DNA of 64,000 nt from Archangium lansingense (GTDB taxonomy: Bacteria; Myxococcota; Myxococcia; Myxococcales; Myxococcaceae), in contig NZ_JAPNKA010000001.1 in assembly GCF_026626635.1 (NCBI RefSeq), positions 12,570,501 through 12,634,500 of the forward strand. The letters run 5' to 3'. A model generated the notes under the pieces. That model was not told the DNA's origin. It searched no databases and saw nothing but the letters and a program-made list of their open reading frames with translations. This document shows, in pieces, positions 44,430-53,420 of this stretch. Numbering within the stretch: position 1 is the first letter of the stretch; every line of letters begins with the position of its first letter. The position numbers and the translations under genes were made by a program.

Positions 44430-44496
44430 AGGGCACCTCTCGAGGTTCGACCGTAAAGTGCCCGCTCGCGCCTCCATTTGCCTTCTGGATGTGAGA

Positions 44497-45453
44497 ATGA
44501 GCGATATTCACGGCGTGAATCTCGCTACCTTCGACCTGAACCTGCTCCGCGTGCTCGACGCGCTCTTCATCGAACAGAGCGTGGGACGCGCCGCGGCACG
44601 CTTGCGGCTCTCGCAGCCGGCCACCAGCAACGCGCTGGCTCGACTGCGCGACGCGCTCGGAGACCCACTCTTCGTACGAGGCCGCCAGGGCATGGTTCCC
44701 ACCGAACGGGCGCGGGCCCTGCGCGGACCGCTCACGCTTGCGCTGCGGCAGCTCCAGGAGGCCCTGGTGCCACCCGAGGACTTCGTGCCCGAGACTGCGC
44801 GCCGCACCTTCGTGCTGGCCGCGAGCGACCACGCCCAGCTCCTCGTGCTCCCTCAGCTCGCGGCGCAGCTCGCGAACTACCCCGGCGTGCGCTTGCGCGT
44901 GGTGCCGCTCCCACGAGACTTCCCTATCCCCGAGCTGGAGTCCGGCGAGCTCGATCTGGTCCTCGGCGTCTTCGACCTCGCCCCGGGGGACCGTGCACCG
45001 CGCGGGCTCCAGCGGCAGGTGCTGGTGCGCGAGCGCTTCATGCTCGTCGGCCGCAGGCACCACCCCGCCCTGCGCAAGCCACAGCGCTTCGACCTCTCGC
45101 TGCCGCAGCTCCATGTCTCACCGCGCGGCGGCACCGAGGGGGGCTTCGAGCGCAAGACGAAGATCCGCCGCAACGTGGTGCTCTACACCCCTCACTACCT
45201 CGTGGCGCCCTGGATACTGGCGAGCACCGACATCATCGCCGCGCTGCCGGAGCGGGTGGCGCGCCGCTTCGCCGAGGCCTTCCCGCTCACCCTGGTGCCG
45301 GTAGAGGTCCCCCACGAGCAACTGCGCGTGCAGCAGCTCTGGCACCCGCATCGGCAGCAGGACCCCGCGCACCGCTGGCTCCGTGAGCAGGTGCTCGCCG
45401 CCGCGCGCGCCTCACCCGTGGAGGAAGACTCCACAACAGCACAGTCACGCTGA
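44497..45453 (+). CDS. LysR-type transcription regulator
   Basis: 318 aa. The N-terminal winged helix (FDLNLLRVLDALFIEQSVGRAAARLRLSQPATSNALARLR) is followed by a substrate-binding domain (RTFVLAASDHAQLLVLPQLA, LVLGVFDLAPGDRAPRGLQRQVLVRERFMLVGRRHHPAL). The layout matches LysR regulators of the NodD/NahR-like group. It is divergent from the metallo-hydrolase gene, its likely target. The inducer is unknown. Confidence 0.92.
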   Translation: MSDIHGVNLATFDLNLLRVLDALFIEQSVGRAAARLRLSQPATSNALARLRDALGDPLFVRGRQGMVPTERARALRGPLTLALRQLQEALVPPEDFVPETARRTFVLAASDHAQLLVLPQLAAQLANYPGVRLRVVPLPRDFPIPELESGELDLVLGVFDLAPGDRAPRGLQRQVLVRERFMLVGRRHHPALRKPQRFDLSLPQLHVSPRGGTEGGFERKTKIRRNVVLYTPHYLVAPWILASTDIIAALPERVARRFAEAFPLTLVPVEVPHEQLRVQQLWHPHRQQDPAHRWLREQVLAAARASPVEEDSTTAQSR

Positions 45454-45493
45454 GGGTGGCCGAGCCAGGCGCGAATCCAGTAACTTCATCGAG

Positions 45494-46363
45494 ATGCGGA
45501 AGAAGCCAGGTCACGACACCCAGACTCGTCTCGTAGGCCTGCGCCAATCCCCATCCGCTGACGGTGGCGCGGCCGGGCATGTCCTACGGGTCGGCTGTGG
45601 GGCGGAGGGGCTCGAACGGCTCGAAGCGTCGTTCATCGGCCAGGCGTTCTCTCCGCACCGACACGATACCTATGCGATCGGCATGACGCTGACGGGCGTG
45701 CAGACGTTCCGCTATCGCGGCGAGCGGCGGCACTGTCTCGCCGGCGAGGGACACATCCTTCACCCCGACGAGCTCCATGACGGCGGAGCGGGCACCGAAG
45801 AAGGATTCGGTTACAGGATTATCTACGTCGACCCCTCGCTCGTTCAGCAGGCGCTGGGAGGAAGGCCCCTGCCTTTCGTCGCCAATCCCGTCATCAAACG
45901 TCGCGACATGGAGCCAGCCCTGATCGCATGCTTGAACGACCTCGACGAGCCAATCGGAGACTTCGAGCGGCTCGACATCGCGCTCGTCATCGCGGGGGCG
46001 CTGGAGAAGCACGCTTCCGCGCCCCGACAGAAGCAGGCGCCCCTCCACCTGGCCTCGCTCCTGCGCGTGCGTGACCTCATCGCCGACGACCCGAAGGTCC
46101 AGCGTCCGGTCAAGGAGTTCGAACGTATTTCAGGCCTTGATCGCTGGACGATCGCACGTCAGTTTCGTGCCGCGTTTGGCACGAGCCCGACCCGCTTCCG
46201 CACCATGCGGCAGCTGGATTTGGTGCGCCGGATGATCAACGGCGGCCTGCCGCTCTGCGACGCTGCATTGGAGGCGGGCTTCGCCGACCAGAGCCACATG
46301 TCGCGCATGTTCAAGCGGACCTACGGCCTGACGCCCGCGAAGTGGGCCGCGGCGCTCATCTAG
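45494..46363 (+). CDS. AraC-family transcription regulator
   Basis: 289 aa. A cupin-like AraC ligand-binding domain (FSPHRHDTYAIGMTLTGVQTFRYRGERRHCLAGEGHILHPDELHDG) precedes two helix-turn-helix motifs (WTIARQFRAAFGTSPTRFRTMRQLDLVRRMI and AALEAGFADQSHMSRMFKRTYGLTP). The C-terminal part is typical AraC. Its last 8 bp overlap the convergent dehydrogenase gene. The effector is unknown. Confidence 0.92.
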   Translation: MRKKPGHDTQTRLVGLRQSPSADGGAAGHVLRVGCGAEGLERLEASFIGQAFSPHRHDTYAIGMTLTGVQTFRYRGERRHCLAGEGHILHPDELHDGGAGTEEGFGYRIIYVDPSLVQQALGGRPLPFVANPVIKRRDMEPALIACLNDLDEPIGDFERLDIALVIAGALEKHASAPRQKQAPLHLASLLRVRDLIADDPKVQRPVKEFERISGLDRWTIARQFRAAFGTSPTRFRTMRQLDLVRRMINGGLPLCDAALEAGFADQSHMSRMFKRTYGLTPAKWAAALI

Positions 46364-47237
46364 CACCCGAGTCGGTCCGGGCCTCGATCGCGCGAACAAC
46401 CGCCGCCATGTCGGCCTGGCCATGCCCCAGGGCCTCGGTCTCGCCGTACAGGGCGTAGCAGACATCCAGCAGGGGCGAAGCCAGGTGGGACTCTCTTGCG
46501 GCCTCGGCAATCAGCCGGTTGTTCTTCAGCACATCGGAGATCGAGGCTTGGACGGCGAAGTCCCGGGCCACCAGCTTGCGTGCCTTCACGCGTGACACAC
46601 TGCTCGCCATCGGGCCGGCGTCGAGCACGGCAAGGAACTGTTGCAGGTCCAGACCATGTCGCTCAGCGAAATGAGCCGCCTCCGCGAGACCGGTGACCAT
46701 GGTGATCAGAAACAGGTTGACCGAGAGCTTCATCAGCAGCGCGCTCGGGACCGGTCCGCACAGGATGGTCTCATGGCACATCGGTTGGAGCAGCGGGCGG
46801 ACCTCCTCCAGGGCCGCCGGCTCACCGGCCAGCATCGCCACGAGTTGCCCAGCCTCGGCGGGCTTCCTCGAACCGGAGACGGGAGCTTCGACATAGCTGC
46901 CTCCCGCGGCGCGAATGTCAGCTTCGAGCCCGCGCGAGTATTCGGCCGACGTCGTCCCCATGTGGACGATCATGTGCCGCGCGACGTTCGCGCCGAAGTC
47001 CGGCGTGCCACGGCCTAGAACAGAGTCGATCGCGGCACCGTCGGCCAGCATGAGGATGACGACGCGGGCCTTCTTGAAGACCTCGGCGGCACTCGCCGCC
47101 ACCTGAGCACCGGCTGCACGCAAGGGCTCGCATTTGTCCGCGGAGCGGTTCCAGACGACGAGCGCCCTTCCTGCCCGGGCCAGATTGAGCGCCATGGGTT
47201 GTCCCATGACCCCGAGACCGATGAAGCCGATGTCCAT
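46356..47237 (-). CDS. NAD(P)-dependent 3-hydroxyisobutyrate dehydrogenase-like oxidoreductase
   Basis: 293 aa from the ATG at 47237 with GGAGG 5 nt upstream. The Rossmann motif GFIGLGVMGQPMALNLARAG is at the N-terminus. The substrate-loop motif VEAPVSGSRKPAEAGQLVAM and the catalytic lysine in LMKLSVNLF follow, then a helical C-domain. These are hallmarks of beta-hydroxyacid dehydrogenases (HIBADH/GLYR). Substrate not deducible. It is convergent with the AraC gene. Confidence 0.88.
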   Translation of the reverse strand: MDIGFIGLGVMGQPMALNLARAGRALVVWNRSADKCEPLRAAGAQVAASAAEVFKKARVVILMLADGAAIDSVLGRGTPDFGANVARHMIVHMGTTSAEYSRGLEADIRAAGGSYVEAPVSGSRKPAEAGQLVAMLAGEPAALEEVRPLLQPMCHETILCGPVPSALLMKLSVNLFLITMVTGLAEAAHFAERHGLDLQQFLAVLDAGPMASSVSRVKARKLVARDFAVQASISDVLKNNRLIAEAARESHLASPLLDVCYALYGETEALGHGQADMAAVVRAIEARTDSGAR

Positions 47238-47385
47238 ATGCACCTCCAGCCGACGCTGCACCCGACGGCCTGGTCAGGAACGCTCATAGTCCAGGGAGGC
47301 GAGGGCTGCCTTGAAGGGTTGTGCAAGGGAGTGGGACGAGCCCCGCCTGTCAGGAAGGGGAAGGGTCGGTCGTAGGATGCGCGAC

Positions 47386-47736
47386 ATGTCGCGCACCTTC
47401 GAAGAGCTGGTCGCCGAGGCAGAGTCGGTCTCGGTGGACGGGTGGGACTTCTCCTGGCTGAACGGGCGGGCCTCCGAGCAGCGCCCCTCGTGGGGCTACC
47501 AGCGCATGATGGGCGAGCGGTTGGCACGTGCTGCTGCCGCGCTGGACATCCAGACCGGTGGAGGAGAGGTGCTCGCTGGGGTCCCCAAGTTGCCGCCCTT
47601 GGTCTGGATGGTCCCGGGCTTCACGGTCAGCCAATACCGTGCCGAGCTCAAAGCGCTCCACGAGCACATCCAGGTCAACGGCCCCTTCGTCGCGCACACG
47701 ACTCGCTTCCTGATTGAAGCCCGAAAGAATGGATGA
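47386..47736 (+). pseudogene. SAM methyltransferase with its core deleted
   Basis: 116 codons, open. The N-terminus FEELVAEAESVSVDGWDFSWLNGRASEQRPSWGY and MMGERLARAAAALDIQTGGGEVL matches the start of a myxobacterial/actinobacterial class I methyltransferase. After VPKLPPL the reading frame passes directly to VWMVPGFTVSQYRAELKALHEHI and VAHTTRFLIEARKNG, which is the C-terminus of the same family. About 130 residues, including SAM motifs I to V, are missing in frame. It cannot bind SAM, so I call it a deletion derivative. Confidence 0.7.
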
Positions 47737-47750
47737 TCGGCACTCACCGG

Positions 47751-48617
47751 CTACGGGCCACACTTCGTGGGGAAGGGCAGCTGGTCCTTGAGCAGATCGT
47801 TCAGCGCGTCCTTGATGGGCGGGGTGATCTTCTTGACGATGGTCGACTCGAGCGCCGGGGCGAGCACCTCGGCGACCCAGCTCACGGGGTTGTAGTCTGG
47901 GGAGACATCGCAGGAGAGGCCGGAGAGCTGGATGTCGAGCTTGTCCACCGCGCTGTAGGCCAGCGTCGCGGGGGCGGAGCCCGAGGCGCAGGTGCCAGCA
48001 CAGAAGTTGAGGGTCGCGTTGCCGCTGGGCTTGTTGCCGTAGCACTTCGCCTTGCCGCTGTAGACCGTCTCGGTCCACTTGTAGGCGAAGCCTCCGAGGT
48101 TGCACTTCACCTTGACCTTGATCTTGCTCAGGGTGGCGGAGATCTGCGAGTTGTCGATGAGGTAGGCATTGCCAGCCCCCATGCCAGAGTAGGAGCAGGA
48201 GTAGCTGCCCCCCGAGGCTTTCGAATTGAAGGGGCAGACCTGAGTGCCGCTCGCAGCTTGCAACTTCGTCACCGCCAGGTCCTCGAACTGCATGTAGGCC
48301 AGCCCGTTGATGGAGGAGACATCGACGTCGGCCCACATGTCCTCGCACGAGGCGGCCTGGGCGGCGCAGATCTCGTGCCCGCCGTACTTGCACCCAAGCT
48401 TGATGGGGCCTTCGTACACGTCCTTCATGGGATCGAGGCCCAGATCCACCGCCAGGCTGGGCCACGTCTTGTTGAGGACGGGCGTGAGGCTGCTGAGCAG
48501 CCCATTGACGACCTTGCTGCCATCCGTGGTGGTGCACGCCGCCGACTGCGCGGCCGCTGGCGGAGAGACGGTCAGCGTCCACAGAGCGAGTCCCATGCAC
48601 AGTGCAATCTTCTTCAT
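47751..48617 (-). CDS. Secreted Cys-rich protein of unknown function
   Basis: 288 aa from the ATG at 48617. A signal peptide (cleavage near PPAAAQ, residue 24) precedes a mature protein with about twelve cysteines (CTTTDG, KLGCKYGGHEICAAQAASCED, VCPFNSK, SCSYSGM, KCNLGG, KCYGNK, FCAGTCASG, SCDVS, KCGP). The body alternates short hydrophobic strands (LIDNSQISATLSKIKVKVKCNLGGF), which could suit a lipid-binding fold, but no family is recognised. The C-terminus has a helical IKDALNDLLKDQL stretch. Confidence 0.6.
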   Translation of the reverse strand: MKKIALCMGLALWTLTVSPPAAAQSAACTTTDGSKVVNGLLSSLTPVLNKTWPSLAVDLGLDPMKDVYEGPIKLGCKYGGHEICAAQAASCEDMWADVDVSSINGLAYMQFEDLAVTKLQAASGTQVCPFNSKASGGSYSCSYSGMGAGNAYLIDNSQISATLSKIKVKVKCNLGGFAYKWTETVYSGKAKCYGNKPSGNATLNFCAGTCASGSAPATLAYSAVDKLDIQLSGLSCDVSPDYNPVSWVAEVLAPALESTIVKKITPPIKDALNDLLKDQLPFPTKCGP

Positions 48618-48737
48618 GTCCCGGAATCCCTTGTCGTGGTGAAGGAAGGTGACGCCTCGGCGGCGCCACACGCACGACATGAAGCCAGGGAGGTATTGAG
48701 GCTTTATGGAGCAGCGCGAGGGCGTAGAGTGGGCTCC

Positions 48738-49784
48738 ATGCACATGCTCCCACGTGTCGCGGTGCTGCTCGTCTTCGGCCTCTTGGCCTGGCCCTCGGAG
48801 TCCTGGGCTTGCAGCTGTGCCATGCAGCCAGATGTCCGGGAGTCGCTGAAGACGGCGCGCAAAGAGGCGGCTGTCATCTTCCACGGCCGGGTCGACGACA
48901 TCCAGGAGGACTTCGGCAAGGACTTCGAGGGCCCGCGCACCGGCCAGGTGACGTTCACAGTCCTAGAGACGTTCAAGGGGAAGGCCGCTCCCCAGCGGTT
49001 CCTGCGCCTGTTCGAAGGCTGTGAGTACTACTTCGACAAGGGTGTCGAGTACCTCGTCTACGCGAACGGAAACGAGCAGAAGGGACTCACGGCCTCCCTC
49101 TGCTCGCGGACCCAGCCAGCACAGGGAGCATCCGTCGAGATGGAGTCCCTGCGCTCGGGCACCCTCCCCCGCCGCCCCGTGGCCATGCGGCGGCAGCATG
49201 TGAGTTGCACCCGGTGCGACGTGGAGGCCGTGGCTCAAACCCTGGTGTGCGGTGACAAGACGCCTTGTGAGCCGAGCGAAGGGAAGACCTCGGAAGACGC
49301 TCTGCGAGAGGGCCGCCCCTTCTGGGAGCGCGCGGTGGGGTACAAGACCCAGGAGGAGCGGGCGCTCTTCGGCGTGGGCCAGGATGGGCGGGCGTTCCAG
49401 CTCGTGCAGCGGCCGGACTTCGGAGCGAAGGAGGCGTGCGAGCAGCGCGTGCTCCAGCGGAGGTGTGAGCGGCTATCCCTCAACCCCGCTGGGCATGGGG
49501 CCCGTGTCACATGTACGGGCCCCTCCGAGGAGGAGGCTCTCTGCGATGAAAAGGCCACGCGCCGTGTGTCATGGGGTCCCGTGGAAGCGCCGCCCCGGGG
49601 AACCTGTCATTGGATTTGGGCGGATGCCCCACTCTGTGAATGGGACTCGGAGACCGTGCCGCTCAAGCCCGGTGCACCAACGCGTCCCGGACTGGTATGC
49701 ACGACTGGGCCCCGGGGAAACATGTTCCCCTGTCAGGTCGTCCCCGACGCGGCCGCTATCCCGCCAGCTGCGGACAGCCCGTAG
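48738..49784 (+). CDS. Secreted protein with TIMP/netrin-like N-terminal module
   Basis: 348 aa. The signal peptide is LPRVAVLLVFGLLAWPSESWA and the mature N-terminus begins CSCAMQPDVRES, as in tissue-inhibitor-of-metalloproteinase (NTR) modules, where the first cysteine contacts the metal. IFHGRVDDI and YYFDKGVEYLVYANG fit the NTR beta-barrel. The remainder (from about residue 145) has paired cysteines (SCTRCD, TLVCGDKTPCEP) and no recognised domain. It may bind or inhibit a metalloprotease; this is inference. Confidence 0.6.
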   Translation: MHMLPRVAVLLVFGLLAWPSESWACSCAMQPDVRESLKTARKEAAVIFHGRVDDIQEDFGKDFEGPRTGQVTFTVLETFKGKAAPQRFLRLFEGCEYYFDKGVEYLVYANGNEQKGLTASLCSRTQPAQGASVEMESLRSGTLPRRPVAMRRQHVSCTRCDVEAVAQTLVCGDKTPCEPSEGKTSEDALREGRPFWERAVGYKTQEERALFGVGQDGRAFQLVQRPDFGAKEACEQRVLQRRCERLSLNPAGHGARVTCTGPSEEEALCDEKATRRVSWGPVEAPPRGTCHWIWADAPLCEWDSETVPLKPGAPTRPGLVCTTGPRGNMFPCQVVPDAAAIPPAADSP

Positions 49785-49813
49785 CAGGCGCATACGAAAC
49801 GGAGGTTGGGAGC

Positions 49814-50623
49814 ATGATGAATGGACCCCCAGAGCGAGCACGTGCTCTCAGTGAGGAGCAGGTGCACCAGTTCATCCAGGACGGCTTCGTCCGGCTCGAC
49901 CGGGCCTTTCCCCGGACGCTCGCCGATGAATGCCGCGCCATCCTCTGGCGTGAGACCGGATGCAATCCCGACGAGCCGAAGACCTGGACCCGGCCGGTCG
50001 TCCGGCTCGGCGAATACGCACACGAGCCGTTCCGGAAGGCGGCGAATACGCCCTTGCTGCACGCGGCCTTCGACCAGCTCGTTGGCGTGGGGCGCTGGCT
50101 ACCCAGAATGAGTCTCGGCAGCTTCCCCGTGCGCTTTCCGAGCCCGGAGGATCCGGGGGATACCGGCTGGCACGTCGATGCGAGCTTTCCAGGGGAAGAC
50201 GCGAGCAACTTCTTCGCATGGCGGGTGAACGTGGCGTCTCGCGGTCGCGCGCTCCTGATGCTCTTCTTGTTCTCAGACGTCGGCGAGAAGGACGCACCGA
50301 CACGCATCCGGATCGGCTCTCACCTGGATGTGGCGCGGCTTCTGGAACCCGCCGGTGACGCGGGCCTGTCGTTCATGGAGCTGGCCGGAAAGCTGGACGT
50401 CACAGCGGAGCGGCCCACGGCGCTGGCGACGGGAGAGGCCGGGACGGTCTATCTCTGTCACCCGTTCCTCGTCCACGCCGCGCAGCCTCACCAGGGCTCG
50501 ACGCCACGCTTCCTGGCGCAGCCGCCACTCTTCCTGGCCGAGCCGATTCAGCTTCACCGCGAAGAGGGCAACCCTTGCCCTGTCGAGAGCGCGATCCGCC
50601 TGGGTCTGCAACACAAGGGGTGA
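49814..50623 (+). CDS. Phytanoyl-CoA dioxygenase-like Fe(II)/2OG oxygenase
   Basis: 269 aa. FIQDGFVRLDRAFP at the N-terminus is typical of the PhyH family. Iron ligands are GWHVDAS (His, Asp) near residue 117 and the distal His in LCHPFLVHAAQPHQG near 221. The 2-oxoglutarate arginine is probably in the TPRFLAQP segment. Such enzymes hydroxylate small molecules in the cytoplasm. GGAGG is 9 nt before the ATG. Convergent with the molybdo-hydroxylase operon. Confidence 0.8.
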   Translation: MMNGPPERARALSEEQVHQFIQDGFVRLDRAFPRTLADECRAILWRETGCNPDEPKTWTRPVVRLGEYAHEPFRKAANTPLLHAAFDQLVGVGRWLPRMSLGSFPVRFPSPEDPGDTGWHVDASFPGEDASNFFAWRVNVASRGRALLMLFLFSDVGEKDAPTRIRIGSHLDVARLLEPAGDAGLSFMELAGKLDVTAERPTALATGEAGTVYLCHPFLVHAAQPHQGSTPRFLAQPPLFLAEPIQLHREEGNPCPVESAIRLGLQHKG

Positions 50624-50644
50624 CCTGCCCACGACGCTGAAACA

Positions 50645-50679
50645 GGGGCTTCGGCCAGCACCAGTGGTGCCGAGGCCCC
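50645..50679. terminator. Bidirectional terminator hairpin
   Basis: GGGGCTTCGGC at 50645-50655 pairs with GCCGAGGCCCC at 50669-50679, with one internal mismatch and a short loop. It lies in the 66-bp gap between the convergent oxygenase and molybdo-hydroxylase genes. Confidence 0.5.
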
Positions 50680-50689
50680 CGCGCCTGAC

Positions 50690-52966
50690 TCAGACACGAA
50701 CCGAACGCACGAACGGCAACTCACGCACGCGAGTGCCAGTGAGCGCGAAGATGGCATTGGCGAGCGCTGGGGCTACGGGCGGCACTCCCGGCTCTCCGAC
50801 ACCACACGGCGGGCCCTCACTGGGAATCACGTCGACATGGATGCGCCGGGGCGTCTCCGCAATGCGCACGAGGCGGTAGTCGCGGAAGTTGCTCTGCTCG
50901 GTGGCGCCGTCCTTCATGGTGATCGCGCCATAGAGCCCCAGGCTCATTCCGAAGATGACCGCGCCCTCGAACTGCGCGCGCACGCGCTCCGCGTTGATGA
51001 TGGTGCCCGCGTCCGCGACAATCCACGCCTCGTCCACGCGGATGCGGTCGTCTGGATCCTTCACCACGGACATCACCACCGCCACATACGACAAGAAGCT
51101 GCGGTGCGCTGCGAGCCCCAACGCGCGTCCCTCCTGCTTCCGGGAGTCCCAGCGCGACAGCGCCGTCACGCGCTCGATGACACGGCGCATGCGCCCGGTG
51201 TCGATCGGGTGTTCCTCCAGGGACTGGCCGTGGTTGGGCACCTTCTCCACGCCCAACTCCCGAGGCGTCACGATTCGCGGGGGACCGAGCAGCTCGAGCA
51301 GCATGTCGCGGGGATCCATCCCCCGCGCGTGGGCAAGCTCGTTGATGAAGCTCTGCACGGAAAACGCGTGGTAGATGTTGGCGACCGAGCGCATCCAGCC
51401 GATGCGGGTGTGCGCGCGAGCCTCGCAGTTCTCCATGCGCACGTGGGGAATGGCGAGCGGCAGATCCAGGATGCCCTGATTCAGCTCGCCGTCGCCCGCG
51501 AACGTGGCGCCCGAGAAGATGGAGCCGATGGGCGGAAACGCGATGCGGTGGCGCCAGGCCACGACCTTGCCCGAGTCGTCGAGCGCGGCCGTCAACCGCT
51601 GCGCGCACGTCGAGTGGTAGTAGTCGTGACGCACGTCATCCTCGCGCGTCCACTGCATCCGCACGGGAGCTCCCACGGCACGCGACACCAGGGCGGCCTC
51701 CGCCACGTAGTCCGGCTTCGACTTGCGGCCGAAGCCACCGCCGAGCAGCGTCACGTGAACGGTGACCTGGCTCTCGTCGATGCCGAGCGCCCGCGCCACC
51801 TCGGTACGGGCGGCCTGTGGATTCTGGGTGCAGGCCCAGACCTCGCACCGGCCTCCCTCCACCCTCGCCACCGCTGCCGGCGGCTCCATGGGCGCATGGG
51901 CCAGGTGCGGCGTGTGATAGTCGGCCTCCAGCTTCCGCTGCGCGCTCGCGAGCGCTGCGTCGGCATCGCCCACGTTGCGCACGACCTTGCCCGCCGAGCC
52001 AATGGCCTTCACAAGCTCCTGCCGATACCCGGCCGAGTCGTAGCCCGCGTTGTCCCCGTTCTCCCATGTGACGTCGAGCACCTCGCGCCCGCGCATCGCC
52101 GCCCACGTGTGCTCCGCCACCACGGCAATCCCTCCGAGCGGCTGGAAGGCGAAGGGCAGCTTGGGGGCGGGCAGCTCCACCACTCGCTTGACGCCCGGCA
52201 CCGCAAGCGTGCGCGTCGCGTCGTAGCGCGAGACCCGGCCACCGGCGACGGGGGGCCGGACGACCATCGCGGTGAGCATGCCGGGCAGCACCACGTCCGC
52301 GCCGAAGACGGCCTTGCCGGTGACGATGTCCGGCCCATCGAGCAGCGGCAGCTCCTTGCCCAGGTGGCGCAGCTCCGAGCGGGGCCGGAGCGTGACGTCC
52401 TTCCTCGCGGGAACCGAGAGCTTCGCGGCGTCGTTCGCCAGCTCGCCGAAGCCGAGGGAGCGTTTGCTGGCTGGGTGGAACACCGCATGGTCCCGGGCCA
52501 CGCAGGTGTTGGCGGGCACGCCCCAGCGCCGGGCCGCGACGGAGACGAGCATGGTGCGCGCCGTGGCGCCCACGTAGCGCAGGTCCGTGAAGATCTTGCG
52601 CACGCTGCTGGAGCCGTCGGTGTTCTGGTCTCCGTACGCCTTGTCCCCATCGCCCTGGGTGACCTTCACCCGGGCCATGTCGGCACCGAGCTCATCCGCG
52701 ATGAGCACGGGCAGGGAGCTGCGCACGCCCTGCCCCATCTCCGAGCGGTGGCAGACGATTGTCACCAGGCCATCAGGCGCCACGTGCACGTAGACGTTGG
52801 GCCGGAAGCCCTGCTCGGGCAGGGGCGGGTACGCGGTGGGCATGGCCGCCCACGCGCTCGTGGGCATCAGCTCGAGAGCCAGGCCCGCGGTGACCAGTCC
52901 AACCCCTTCCAGGAAGGACCGGCGCGACAGGCGGATGGGGTTGCCGTCCATGGCGTGCTCACTCAT
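50690..52966 (-). CDS. Isoquinoline 1-oxidoreductase-like molybdenum subunit
   Basis: 758 aa from the ATG at 52966. The N-terminus carries a twin-arginine motif (SRRSFLEGVGL), so the enzyme is exported folded. The xanthine-dehydrogenase-family core has ERLGGFGRK-like GGGFGRKSKPDYVAEAAL, APMEPPAAVA and PIDTGRMRRVI, and the last part has GVGEPGVPPVAPALANAIF with the catalytic glutamate. This matches the IorB-like aldehyde/hydroxylase large subunits that bind molybdopterin cytosine dinucleotide. It overlaps the 2Fe-2S gene, whose stop is at 52959, by 8 bp. Confidence 0.88.
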   Translation of the reverse strand: MSEHAMDGNPIRLSRRSFLEGVGLVTAGLALELMPTSAWAAMPTAYPPLPEQGFRPNVYVHVAPDGLVTIVCHRSEMGQGVRSSLPVLIADELGADMARVKVTQGDGDKAYGDQNTDGSSSVRKIFTDLRYVGATARTMLVSVAARRWGVPANTCVARDHAVFHPASKRSLGFGELANDAAKLSVPARKDVTLRPRSELRHLGKELPLLDGPDIVTGKAVFGADVVLPGMLTAMVVRPPVAGGRVSRYDATRTLAVPGVKRVVELPAPKLPFAFQPLGGIAVVAEHTWAAMRGREVLDVTWENGDNAGYDSAGYRQELVKAIGSAGKVVRNVGDADAALASAQRKLEADYHTPHLAHAPMEPPAAVARVEGGRCEVWACTQNPQAARTEVARALGIDESQVTVHVTLLGGGFGRKSKPDYVAEAALVSRAVGAPVRMQWTREDDVRHDYYHSTCAQRLTAALDDSGKVVAWRHRIAFPPIGSIFSGATFAGDGELNQGILDLPLAIPHVRMENCEARAHTRIGWMRSVANIYHAFSVQSFINELAHARGMDPRDMLLELLGPPRIVTPRELGVEKVPNHGQSLEEHPIDTGRMRRVIERVTALSRWDSRKQEGRALGLAAHRSFLSYVAVVMSVVKDPDDRIRVDEAWIVADAGTIINAERVRAQFEGAVIFGMSLGLYGAITMKDGATEQSNFRDYRLVRIAETPRRIHVDVIPSEGPPCGVGEPGVPPVAPALANAIFALTGTRVRELPFVRSVRV

Positions 52967-53420
52967 GGGGAATCCCCGCTGCCTTCTTGATGGCGCAGCG
53001 AATGCGCGTGTAGGTGCCACACCGGCAGAGATTGCCGCTCATCGACTGGTCGATCTCGGTATCGCTGGGCTTGGGCTTCTTCGCGAGCAGCGCCGCCGCG
53101 GTCATGATCTGCCCGGCCTGGCAGAAGCCGCATTGAGGCACCGCCAGCTCCACCCAGGCTTTCTGCAACGGGTGCGAGCCATCCGCGGACAGGCCCTCGA
53201 TGGTGGTGACGTGACGTCCCTCGGCGCTGCGTACCGGGGTGACACACGCGCGCACGGCCTCGCCGTCCAGGTGCACGACGCATGCGCCGCAGAGCGCCTG
53301 GCCGCACCCGTACTTGGTGCCCGTCAGGCCGAGGATGTCCCTCAGGGCCCAGAGCAGCGGCATCTCCGGGTCAACCTCGAGCTCGCGCTCGATTCCGTTC
53401 AACTTCAGGTGGATGGTCAT
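52959..53420 (-). CDS. 2Fe-2S subunit of the molybdo-hydroxylase (IorA-like)
   Basis: 153 aa from the ATG at 53420, with GGAGGAGG 7 nt upstream. Both 2Fe-2S clusters are visible: CGQALCGAC with the upstream C in KYGC, and CGFCQAG with CRCGTY. The arrangement is that of the small subunit of xanthine-dehydrogenase-family enzymes. It lies between the cytochrome gene (4-bp overlap) and the molybdenum subunit gene (8-bp overlap), so all three are translationally coupled. Confidence 0.92.
   Translation of the reverse strand: MTIHLKLNGIERELEVDPEMPLLWALRDILGLTGTKYGCGQALCGACVVHLDGEAVRACVTPVRSAEGRHVTTIEGLSADGSHPLQKAWVELAVPQCGFCQAGQIMTAAALLAKKPKPSDTEIDQSMSGNLCRCGTYTRIRCAIKKAAGIPHE

Noticed and set aside
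44430..44496. GGGCAC/GTGCCC inverted repeat between the LysR and metallo-hydrolase genes as an operator
   Set aside because: Arms are only 6 bp and 21 bp apart and lack a T-N11-A core, so not listed as a separate feature.
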